Shown piece after piece: positions 54,705-64,000 of a stretch of 64,000 nucleotides of DNA. The notes beneath the pieces are model-generated. The model worked only from the letters and a program-made list of their open reading frames with translations. It had not been told where the DNA came from and ran no database searches. The stretch is taken from positions 29,875,023-29,939,022 of the forward strand of contig CM062291.1 in the NCBI GenBank assembly GCA_031216915.1. The letters run 5' to 3'. This DNA is from Pictodentalium vernedei. Its lineage: Eukaryota; Mollusca; Scaphopoda; Dentaliida; Dentaliidae. The position numbers and the translations under genes are program-made. Position 1 is the stretch's first letter; every line of letters begins with the position of its first letter.

Positions 54705-54793
54705 GTGCTGAATGTTTCAATTTTGAACCAAATAAAAAGTTGTGTGAACAAGCAAAAGTATCCACATGGACATATGTTCAAAATCATTGTTAA
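54705..54793 (+). pseudogene. hAT gene, 3' end of last exon after the MITE
   Basis: With the MITE and one TA ignored, the frame of the previous piece runs on as SAECFNFEPNKKLCEQAK, then VSTWTYVQNHC and stop TAA, the usual hAT C-terminus (F.P...LL..AK.AT..Y). AATAAA at ~54920 may be its old poly(A) signal. Confidence 0.85.
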
Positions 54794-56284
54794 AACTTGT
54801 TGTATTTTATTATATGTTGTATATTATTATATGTTGTGTATATGTATATGCTTCATAAAACTTTGTAGTTTGTACTTTTTAACTTTATCATTGTTTATGA
54901 AGTTATTTATTTTTTTTGTTCAATAAACCCTGTCAGTATTAGATGAGTTGCTAATTTTTTCTGCGTTGGGACACCCGTAGGCCATCCCAAAGTTCACCGC
55001 GCCAAAATCTCACTATTTTGAGTTTTCAAAACTTAACATGTCTGAGCGAAGCTAAAGTTCTCACTTCAAAACTTATGCCAACAAGCATTCTGGGAGGAGA
55101 TAGGTATAGCCAAGAAATTGAAATTAATGAGTGGGAACACAACGTTGCATCCACGTCAAGACAGCAACATTCTTTTGTCTATTTTACAAGTAGACTACGT
55201 AACACTACCCCCTCCCTAATTTTATGCCACATCCCAGGCCTACCTGGGCTATAAACCCAGGTATGTATAGGTTTTGGTGTCGCAATTGTTTGTATGTTTG
55301 GTTACCATGAGGGGACTTATGGATTGCTTATGGATTGTACTCTGTCCATCTGTTTGTCCTGTTACCACCTTCATCTCAGAGGCGCTTTGACACTTTTGTT
55401 TAAAATTTTCAGCATTGATCCGACATTATGTAAAATTGATGCACATCAATGTTTGTTTTTTTTTAAATTCATGATGGCTGACAGGTGGAAATTGTGGGTA
55501 ATTAGTTTTCTATCCACAACTTTAAATGACATTTCTTATGTTGATCGTTTTTGGTGTAGAGGTGTCGCATAGAGGTCTAGCAGCATAAGAAAAATAACAT
55601 ATCATACAGGTTTTTTTCTTGTGCATAAATTATGCAAATTAGATGAACTTAAGCTGTTTTCAACCATATTTGTATTTATCATATGACTCGTCCGTTTTGT
55701 TCACTTTAAAACATTTGATATTTTGTTTTCATATTAATCAGTGATAAATAAAGCCTTCCGTCAATTTCTCTGGTCAGTTTCAAAACTAGACAATTTGATT
55801 GGCTGAACAAAATAAAACTGGGCCACATTTTCATAATTTGCATAATTAGAGTTGGGGGCTTTCATTGGTCAATTTCAAAACTGGACAATTTGATTAGCTA
55901 AACAAAATACAACTGGGTTGCATTTGCATAATTTCAGTAGGGAGAATTAAGGTTATCTCGCCTATTTAAGGTGGGTTATATTGTATTAATATCTTTTACC
56001 TACAAGAAAAACGCCATTCATTTTTTTTTATATTTTCACTTTTTGCTTCCAAAACATAGGTTATGACCCCTCATTGGAACGAGCTCACTGGGTTCATATT
56101 CACTCAGCCTGATAGATTTAGGTTGATTTTTAACCCAACTCATTTTAGGAGTGTACAATTGGGTTCATATTCATTCAACCAAGTTGATTTGGGTTGATTT
56201 TTAACCCAACTGATTTTAGAGTGTATAAAGGTTTGCCTAGACAGGCCTACACTTTTGCATCACAAGTTTATACACTTTGGATAG
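54794..56284. other. No gene; assorted repeat remnants
   Basis: Contains AT-rich sequence, a piece of the 335-bp array unit (AAATTATGCAAATTAGATGA near 55625), a ~100-bp direct repeat (TTTCAAAACT(A/G)GACAATTTG, 55790 and 55870), half a palindromic TTAA MITE (56050-56090), and a ~70-bp direct repeat (GGGTTCATATTCA, 56089 and 56160). Confidence 0.5.
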
Positions 56285-56959
56285 GTGTCGGGTCATTTTG
56301 CCCCAATTCCCACTCGCCCCGGGTCATTTAACCCTGGGTCGTTTCACCCCTATATTGGGGCGAAACGCCCAGGTTTGAGGGGCGAAATGACAATGATTTT
56401 ATTTAATTCTTTTAGTGGTTTTAAAGTACTTTTTACCATCAATTAACATTAAAAAGCATAAAACTAATAAGGACACAACAAACTTACCAACTTGAAAACA
56501 ATTTAACAACATTTATTCATTACACACCTATGTTACATGCATACATTCACACAGGCACTCGACGTATTATCAGATTTCATCATTTTTTATAAAATATATA
56601 TTCTCAATATTAAAAAAAGTAAAAGAATGACACTTCCCTGAGCAAAATTTTCAACAATCTGTAAAATAGCGAATACCTCATCGATCTCGCTCAAATAAAC
56701 AAAATGTCGTATAATTTATGGAGCCACTGAGATTTCGAGCCCAAGATTGACAAAAGTTGACTTTTATTCACATTTTTTTTTCACTTTTTATATTTAGTTT
56801 TTTTCAATCAACGACATACCACCAAAACCCTCTCTATTTGTCTGAGTTTGGGAGAAACCACCCACCTCGGCCTGTGGGGCAAAATGACCTGGGGCAAATG
56901 GGGATTGGAGCTAAACGACCCGGGGGCAATTGGGAATTGGGATGAAACGACCCTGGACC
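56285..56959. mobile_element. 675-bp DNA element with GGGTC(A/G)TTT-repeat ends and ~9-bp duplication
   Basis: The left end has GGGTCATTTTGCCCCAATTCCC, CGCCCCGGGTCATTTAACC and GGGTCGTTTCACCCC. The right end, inverted, has GGGTCGTTTCATCCCAATTC, CCCCCGGGTCGTTTAGCTCC and CCCCAGGTCATTTTGCCCC. TTTGGATAG (56276-56284) and TTTGGGTAG (56960-56968) flank it, 8 of 9 bases equal. The interior is AT-rich and non-coding. Same architecture as 12068-17143 and 3322-9874. Confidence 0.75.
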
Positions 56960-57424
56960 TTTGGGTAGGCCTCCCAGTGGGAGTCCCAGGAAGTGGAGAA
57001 ATGTTTGTTTTGTGTGGTAAACAAGTTCTGATTTACTGGTAAAATAGGACCTGTTTCAAACATATTTGCTGGAAGTTCTCTAAAGTAAGCAGCACAGGTA
57101 TACACAATTGTCTGTACTTGACTTCATACTTGTGTTATGATATATCATAGTTGTTAAAAATGACTTTATTATGCCCCCGAAAAATTCTCCATCCGTCCAC
57201 CTGTCTGTCCATCCATCCGTCCGTACGAACATTTTTTATTATAACTCGAGCATCAGTTGTCGGATTTTAATGTTCTTTGGTATGGTGATAGGGCAGCTTT
57301 GGGGAACGGATGTTTGGATGAACCAATTCTCTTCAAACATTCAGAAGTTATTTATTTACATGCAAGTCCGACTTTGCTACCTTTGGGGGCATCAGCACAC
57401 GCGTTAGCATTGCTCTTGTATAGA

Positions 57425-57584
57425 GAGTAATCGCTTGACTGGACCGGTTACGTGAAATAATTCATGAGAGATGAGGGATGTTGTACAAACGCGAATGCGC
57501 GAATGTGTACAAGTGTTTTACAGTATAGTTCCTTGCCTCGAATGAATTATTTCACGTAACCAGTTCAGTCAAGCGATTACTCCG
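57425..57584. repeat. Foldback MITE, ~45-bp arms
   Basis: GTAATCGCTTGACTGGACCG and TTACGTGAAATAATTCAT are mirrored by ATGAATTATTTCACGTAACC and TCAGTCAAGCGATTAC, with ~70 bp between them containing ACGCGAATGCGCGAATGTG. Confidence 0.85.
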
Positions 57585-57620
57585 TTTATTACTTTTCATT
57601 ATTAATGATAATTATATTAT

Positions 57621-57855
57621 TTAACCCTTTACCTAACAAAACGGCAAAGATCGGACAGTGCTATTCTAAAAAATCACCAGTTAATTTTCATTATTTTTTC
57701 ATTTTTTGTCTGTGAAACATAGGTTATTACCCCTCATTGGAATGAGCTCAACGAGCTCGTTCCAATGAGGGGTCATAACCTATGTTTTTGAGATGAAAAT
57801 AATAGTTATTCAAGACTTTTTTTTGCAAGTGTTGTCTGCTTTTCATGTTAAAAAA
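57621..57855. mobile_element. Palindromic TTAA MITE, right end lost
   Basis: Begins TTAACCCTTTACCTAACAAA; centre GGAATGAGCTCAACGAGCTC. The right arm stops at CTTTTCATGTTA, so the closing CCTTTACC repeat is missing. Confidence 0.8.
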
Positions 57856-58308
57856 AACAAAGAAACAATGAAGTCCCCATTACACCCAAGGCAAACTGTC
57901 TTCGTTTGTGCGCATGGATTCAAAACACAATTGTTGATTGCATAATTCACTTGTGAATTTATCGTTTATAATCAAACCCAGAAATCCCAGTAAATCACAC
58001 TTTGGAAAAGTAATAAATACCAATAATCAGTAAGGTTGAGCTGGTATGTTATGCTCTCATTCCCTTGCCTCGTTCGAAACTTCTCCATTCTTCTAGCTAT
58101 ACCATTCAACTAGTTTCAAATGGTATATTTGAAATTGGCAGCCTTTTTTTTCATTTTGCATCAGCCTGCGCCAGCCACAACTTTTAGGGAACTTCCCCTT
58201 GACCTACAGACATAAAATTAGGCACTCATGTTGCACATTGCCCCTCCTCGAAGGGCTCATTTTTAGATTTCCAATTTTCGACTTTTATCCTAAAACAATT
58301 TTGTTTTT

Positions 58309-61300
58309 AGCTCCACTTTGCCGTTGTCAAATTTGAGGTTATGTCATTGTCCGTCTGGATGTCTGTCTGTCCGTCAACATTTCAATACGGCTCAGGCTAG
58401 AGGCTGTATTTATGAACCGATCTTTACAAAACTTCTTGGGTACCTTTTTATCACCGTGGGACGAGAACAAGTGTTTTTGGGTGCAGTCTGAAATTCAAGA
58501 TGGCCGGCAGCAGCCATTTTGTACCAAAATTAGTGCAGTCAGTTTTTTATACAAAACTTCTGTATGAAAGTTCTGATTTGAATAAATTTCTGTATGAATG
58601 TTTAGTAACATGGAATACATCACGTATTATACAAGTTTTTTTCTCGTGCAGAAATTATGAAATTAGATGAACTTTGATTTATTCAGTGCTACTTATACAC
58701 AGTAAGTACACATGTCAATACGGTTCGGACTAGAGGCTGTATTTATGAACCGATCTTCACGAAACTTCTTGAGTACCTTTGTTATCACCATGGGACGAGA
58801 ACAAGTGTTTTTGGGTGCAGTCCGAAATTCAAGATGGCCATTGGCAGCCATTTTGTACAGAAATTAGTGCAATCAGTTTTTTGTACAGAACTTCTGTATG
58901 AAAGTTCTGATTTGAATAAATTTTTGTTTGAATGTTTAGTAACATGGAATACATCATATATAATACATGCTTTTTTCTCATGCAGAAATTATACAAATTA
59001 GATGAACTTTGATTTATTCAGTGCTACTTATACACAGTAAGTACACGTCAATACGGCTGGAGCTAGGGGCTGTATTTATGAACCGATCTTCACGAAACTT
59101 TTTGGGTACCTTTGTTACCACCTTAGGACGAGAACCAGTGTTTTTGGGTGCAGTCCAAAATTCAAGATTGCTGCCAGCTTCCATTTTGTACCGAAATTAG
59201 GTACAATCAGATTTTGTACAGAACTTCTATATGAAGGTTCTGATTTGAATAATTTTTTGAATGAATGTTTAGTAACACGGAATATATCACATATAATACA
59301 GACAAAGTCAAGCTGAGCTATTGCCATCACATCTCGTCCGTCGGCGTAACGTACGTCCACAATTTCCTTTGGCACACCTCACAGGTCGCATTTATGATCA
59401 GATCGCTTTGAAACTTGGTATGCTTGTTTGGGGTGACCTCTAGATGGGAGCTATCGATTTTCTTCAATTTCCGTCAAAAAATGTTGTCGCGGCCATCGTT
59501 CTTAGAACTTAGTTTAGTCAGACCTCAATATTTCCCTTTGGCACACCCTAGAGGGCACATTTATGATTGGATTGCTTTGAAACCAGGCATGCTTGTTTGG
59601 GGTGACCTGTATATGGGAGCTATTGATTTTCTTCCATTTCGTCAAAAAATGTTGCCGCGGCCAACGTTCTTAGAACATAGTTTAGTCAGACCTCAATATT
59701 TCTCTTTGGCACACCCTACAGGGCACATTTATGATCGGATTGCTTTGAAACGTGGCATGTTTGTTTGGGGTGACCTCTAGATGGTAGCTATCGATTTTCT
59801 TCCATTGCTATCAAAAAATGTTGCCACGGTCAGCGTTCTTAGAACTTAGTTTAGTCAAACTTCAGTATTTCCCTTTGGCACAGCCTACAGGGCACATTTA
59901 TGATCAGATTACTTTGAAACCTGGCATGCTTGTTTGGGGTGACCTCTACATGGGAGCTATCAAGTTTCTTCCATTTCCGTCAAAAAATGTTGCCGCGGCC
60001 AACGTTCTTAGAGCTTAGTTTAGTCAGACCTCAATATTTCCCTTTGGCAAACCCTACAGGGCACATTTATTATCGGATTACTTTGAAACCTGGCGTGCTT
60101 GTTTGGGGTGACCTCTAGATGAGAACTATTGATTTTTTAGCTCAACTTTGCGCTTATGCCATGGCCCGTTGTCCGTCTGGCCGTCTGTCCGTCAACAATT
60201 GGATACGGCTTGGGCTAGAGGCCGTATTTATGAAACGATCTTTACGAAACTTCTTGGGTACCTTTGTTATGACCGTGGGACGAGAACGAGTGTTTTTGGG
60301 TGCGGTCCGAAATTTAAGATGGCTGCCAGCCGCCATTTTGTACCGACAATGCAGAAATCTGTTTTTTGTACAGAACTTCCATATGAAAGCTCTGATTTGA
60401 ATAATTTTTTGTATGAATGTTTAGTACCATGGGATACATCACTTATAATACGGGTTTTTTTCTTGTGCATAAATTATACAAATTAGACTAACTTTGATGT
60501 TTTTTGGTGTTACTTTCAGCACTGTAAGTGCAAATGCCAATACGGCTCGGGCTAGAGGCCGTATTTATGAACTGATCTTTACAAAACTCCTTGGGTACCT
60601 TTGTTATCACCGTGGGACGAGAACGAGTGTTTTGGGGTCCAGTCCAAAATTCAAGATGGCCGATGGCAGCCATTTTGTACAAAATTTGGTGCAATCAGAT
60701 TTTTGCACAGAACTTCCATACGAAAGCGCTGATTTGAATAATTTTTTGTGCGAATGTTTAGTACCATGGGATACATCACATATAATACGGGTTTTTTTCT
60801 CGTGCAGAAATTATGCAAATTAGATGAACTTTGATTTTTTCAGCGCTACTTACACACAGTAAGTACACATGTCAATACGGCTCGGGCTAGAGTCTGTATT
60901 TATGAACCGATCTTCACGAAACATCTTGGGTACCTTTGTTATCACCTTGGGACGAGAACGAGTGTTTCTGGGTGCGGTCCAAAATTCAAGATGGCTGCCA
61001 GTGGCCATTTTGTACCGAAATTAGGTCTAATCAGTTTTTTGTACACAACTTCTATACGACTCAGGCTAGAGGCCGTATTTATGAACCGATCTTTACGAAA
61101 CTTCTTGGGTACCTTTGTTATCACCGTGTGATGAGAACAAGTGTTTTTGGGTGTGGTCCGAAATTCAAGCTGGCCACCAGCAGCCATTTTGTACCAAAAT
61201 TAGTGCAATCAGTCTTTTGTACAGAACTTCTGTATGAAAGTTCTGATTTGAATAAATTTTTGTATGAATGTTTAGTAACATGGAATACATCACATATAGT

Positions 61301-64000
61301 ATGGGTTTTTTTCTCATGCAGAAATTATGCAAATTAGATGAACTTTGATTTATTCAGTGCTACTTATACACTGTAAGTGCAAATGTCAATACGGCTCGGG
61401 CTAGAGCTGTATTTATGAACCGATCTTCACAAAACTTCTTGGGTACCTTTGTTATCACCTTGGGACGAGAACGAGTGTTTCTGGGTGCCGTCCAAAATTC
61501 AAGATGGCTGCCAGTGGCCATTTTGTACCGAAATTAGGTCCAGTCAGTTTTTTGTCACAACTTCTACACAGCTCATATTTGTGAACTGATCTTCACGAAA
61601 CTTCTTGGGTACCTTTGTTTTCACCTTGGGACAGGAATGAGTGTGTTTTGGGGTGCCTTTGTTATCACTGTGCTATGAGAACAAATATTTTGGGGTTCAG
61701 TCAGACCCACTCTGGGACTCAAAGATTTTTTTCTAGTTTAGCATCTGACTGTCACCCACCTTTACAATACTTTACCTATACATTTGTTACAGGCAACATG
61801 TACATGTCTTTGTCTTGACAAGTTGAGCTACAGTGTCATAGTTTAGTGAGGCATCAATATATTCCTTTGACATGCCCTACAGGGCACATTTATGATCAGA
61901 TCGGTTTGAAACTTTGTATGCTTGTTTGGGGTTGGTTACCTCTAGATGGGAACTATTGATTTTCTTCCATTTCCGTCAAAAAATGTTGCCACTGGCAATG
62001 ACCTTCAATGAACTTAGTAAAAACTTAGTGCAGTTAAGCATCCATATTTCCCTTTCACACACCCTGCAGGGCACATTTATGATTGGATCACTTGAAAACT
62101 TGGTGTGCTTGTGTGGGGTGACATCTATATGGGAGCTGTCGATTTTCTTTCATTTCTGTCAAAAAATGTTGCCGCTAACCTTTGAACTTAGTTTAGTCAG
62201 ACCTCAATATTTCCCGTTAACACACCCTTCAGGGCACATTTATGATCGGATCACTTTGAAACTTGGTATGTGTGTTCGGGGTGACCTCTAGATGTGAGCT
62301 ATTGCTTTTTTTTCATTTCCATAAAAAATTATTGTCATTATCACCAGCCTTTGAACTTAATGCATTTGTGCATCAACTTATCCCTTTTGCACTCTCTGCA
62401 GGGTATATTTATGAATTTCCATAAAAAAACTCATTGCTACAAGCAGTGACCTTCTACTAAGTGCATTTGTTCATTAACATCTTCCTTTGGCATGCCTCAG
62501 ATGGCACATTCATTATCAGGTTGTTTTGAAACTTTGTATGCTTATGCAGGGTGACAAAGATAGGAGCTATTGATTTCTTTTCATTTCCATCAAAAACAAA
62601 AACTGTTGCTGTTAGCAACAATCTTTGAATTTATTGCATTTGTGCATCAGCATTCTTTGACATGGCCTACAGGCCACATTTATCATAGGATTGGTTTTGA
62701 ACTTGGTGTGCTCACTAGGCAAGACCTTTAGATAAGAGCTATTGATTAGCATTCATTTCTGTAAAAAAAGTTGCCATTTACAATAACCTCTGAACATACT
62801 GCATTTGTGTATCAACATTATTTCTTTAGCCAGTCTTACAGTTTATATTTAAAAATGCATGGATCTTGCTGGCATTGTGCACACACAGTGCTGTTATGTT
62901 GAAATTTCATCAAATAACATTGGTACCAATGATCTTCAATTTTGCCATTTCATTTATAACTTACCAAGTTCAGGTTTGTCAAGTTGAGGTACAGTATCAT
63001 TGACACTTTCATTTTCTCGTTCAGAAATTCTGTAAATTAGATGAACTTTGATTTATTCAGTGCTACTTATACACAGTAAGTGTGCATGTCAATATGGCTC
63101 GGGCAAGTGTCTGTATTTGTGAACCGATCTTCATGAAACTTCTTGGGTACCTTTGTTATCACCTTGGGACGAGAACAAGTGTTTTTGGGTGCAGTCTGAA
63201 ATTCAAGATGGTTGCCGGCGACCATTTATACCGAAATTAGGTGCAGTCAGTTTTTTGTACAGAACTTCTAGGACTACGCTTGTTATCATGGGATGGTAAC
63301 GAGTGCTTTTGGGCTCGGCCAAAATTCAAAATGCCTGTCGGCAGTGATATTTACAGGAATTGTATGTATTACATTTTTTGTACAGAACCTGTAAAGAAGA
63401 TTTTTTATGTCAGTAATGTTTGCTATAAATTTATTGGGTGCCTTTGTTATCACTGTGGCATGAGAATAAATATTTTGGGGTTCAGTCAGACCTACTCGGG
63501 GACTCAAAAAGGGAGATAATTAAAAATCTTTTCCAAAAACACCAGACAAAATAATGTTTCTTGAATTCAGCATCCCTAGGATGTGTATATTCAAATGTGT
63601 TGAAGCCAAGTTCCTGTGTTAATAATTGGTATTGTTTGGGGAGGGTAAGCATTATTAGCACAACCCGATTTTCTGTTTCCAATGAGAAAAATAAAACATC
63701 CTCACCCGTGGGAACCCTATGAGCTGAAGATAAAAAATTCAAATACCTATATTTTAAGAAGGACTGGACAAATATTTATTAATTAGTATGAATCAATCTT
63801 AGAAGGGTTTGAATCAAACAGGCCAAAACAATTGCTAACATTTGGCTTATGGTGCACCATACAAGGATCCCCATTGTAACATAAACCCCATGGAGATTTC
63901 TTTTCTAGTTTAGCATCTAGCTGTCACCCACCTTTACAATACTTTACCTGTATATTTGTTACAGGCTACGGTCAGTATTTATGTACAGACCATTACAATA
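58309..64000 (+). repeat. Long mosaic array: 335-bp and 169-bp unit families alternate
   Basis: 335-bp units at 58380-59310, 60135-61835 and 63000-63480 (and again from 63890 to the window end); 169-bp units at 59345-60130 and 61845-62990. Switches fall at or near AGCTCAA / TTGAGCTA words (59310, 60137, 61820, 62980), so whole bounded elements seem to have been set into each other. The 61845-62990 block matches the diverged right half of 35481-37881 unit by unit, not just in consensus. 63490-63890 is non-repetitive filler. No gene. Confidence 0.85.

Larger units (their letters stand above)
44906..54793 (+). pseudogene. Decayed multi-exon hAT-type transposase gene
   Basis: Seven coding pieces in order match a hAT transposase-like protein of the ZBED5/SCAND3-like type: DESN-containing catalytic region, the DNC..H-L region, a linker, and the C-terminal dimerisation domain with SDSERVFSM. 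Exons are separated by GT..AG introns with matching phases (phase 2 at 45234/48142, phase 0 at 49632/50465, phase 2 at 50653/52279, phase 1 at 52412/53213). At least one stop and several frame changes (exons 3 and 4) and three insertions in coding DNA show that it is dead. It could be an intron-bearing transposon or a once-domesticated gene; no terminal repeats of its own were found. Confidence 0.85.
56969..58308. other. No gene; MITEs and repeat fragments
   Basis: Contains a dispersed-repeat piece with CCATCCGTCC words (57175-57290), a foldback MITE (57425-57584, arms GAGTAATCGCTTGACTGGAC / mirror with GGTTACGTGAAATAATTCAT), and a palindromic TTAA MITE from 57621. Confidence 0.6.

Noticed and set aside
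55018-55254. 78-codon plus-strand frame as a gene
   Set aside because: No domain, no splice context and no conserved start; probably chance.
1-64000. Retrovirus, LTR-retrotransposon, Polinton or toxin-gene fossils
   Set aside because: No protease, integrase, RNase H, capsid, envelope or B-type polymerase motif was found; all reverse transcriptases seen are of LINE type.

Overview
This is nuclear DNA from an invertebrate animal, probably a marine one. Introns are split by GT..AG sites, and the window holds LINEs, tRNA- and 5S-derived SINEs, many MITEs and long tandem arrays. The AGCTCAACTTGAC-bounded arrays and GGTCA-rich repeats remind me of mollusc and other spiralian genomes, but I cannot fix the species from sequence alone. 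Only one host protein gene is clearly present. Almost everything else is transposable-element or satellite DNA, much of it nested.

0-12 kb: short-unit tandem arrays, a tRNA-like gene (2287-2359, minus), then a nest. A 5'-truncated LINE tail (3085-3321 and 9875-10062) is split by a DNA element (3322-9874) with ~90-bp inverted ends and a 9-bp target duplication. That element itself holds a nearly full LINE on the minus strand (5262-9545) and a smaller inverted-repeat element. 12-17 kb: a second element (12068-17143) whose ends are built of ~20-bp repeats, again with a 9-bp duplication. A third, short one lies at 56285-56959. Three short C-terminal peptides with a common W..Y/C....(I/V)T...LLK.C.K pattern sit beside or inside such arrays.

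17-27 kb: MITEs (a 453-bp pair, a foldback element) and a 5S-rRNA-headed SINE. 27.5-38.9 kb: the host gene MRPS2 (mitochondrial small-subunit protein uS2m) on the plus strand, with exon 3 certain, exon 2 well supported and exon 1 a candidate. Its introns carry a tRNA-headed SINE with perfect target duplications, a ~158-bp tandem array holding perfect AGGTCA direct repeats, an antisense L2/CR1-type LINE, palindromic TTAA MITEs and a 2.4-kb array of 169-bp units.

39.8-44.9 kb: a second, longer copy of the same LINE on the plus strand, with an SGNH-esterase ORF1 and an endonuclease/reverse-transcriptase ORF2. 44.9-54.8 kb: a decayed hAT-type transposase gene with at least six exons whose splice phases mostly still match. 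It is interrupted in its coding exons by a CAGGCCTGG MITE, a ~0.3-kb insert and a pogo-like MITE. Its introns hold two PIF/Harbinger-like MITEs in opposite orientation, a piggyBac-like remnant and another SINE. 55-64 kb: more MITEs and a long array in which 335-bp and 169-bp unit families alternate.

No operon, CRISPR, retrovirus or Polinton was recognised.
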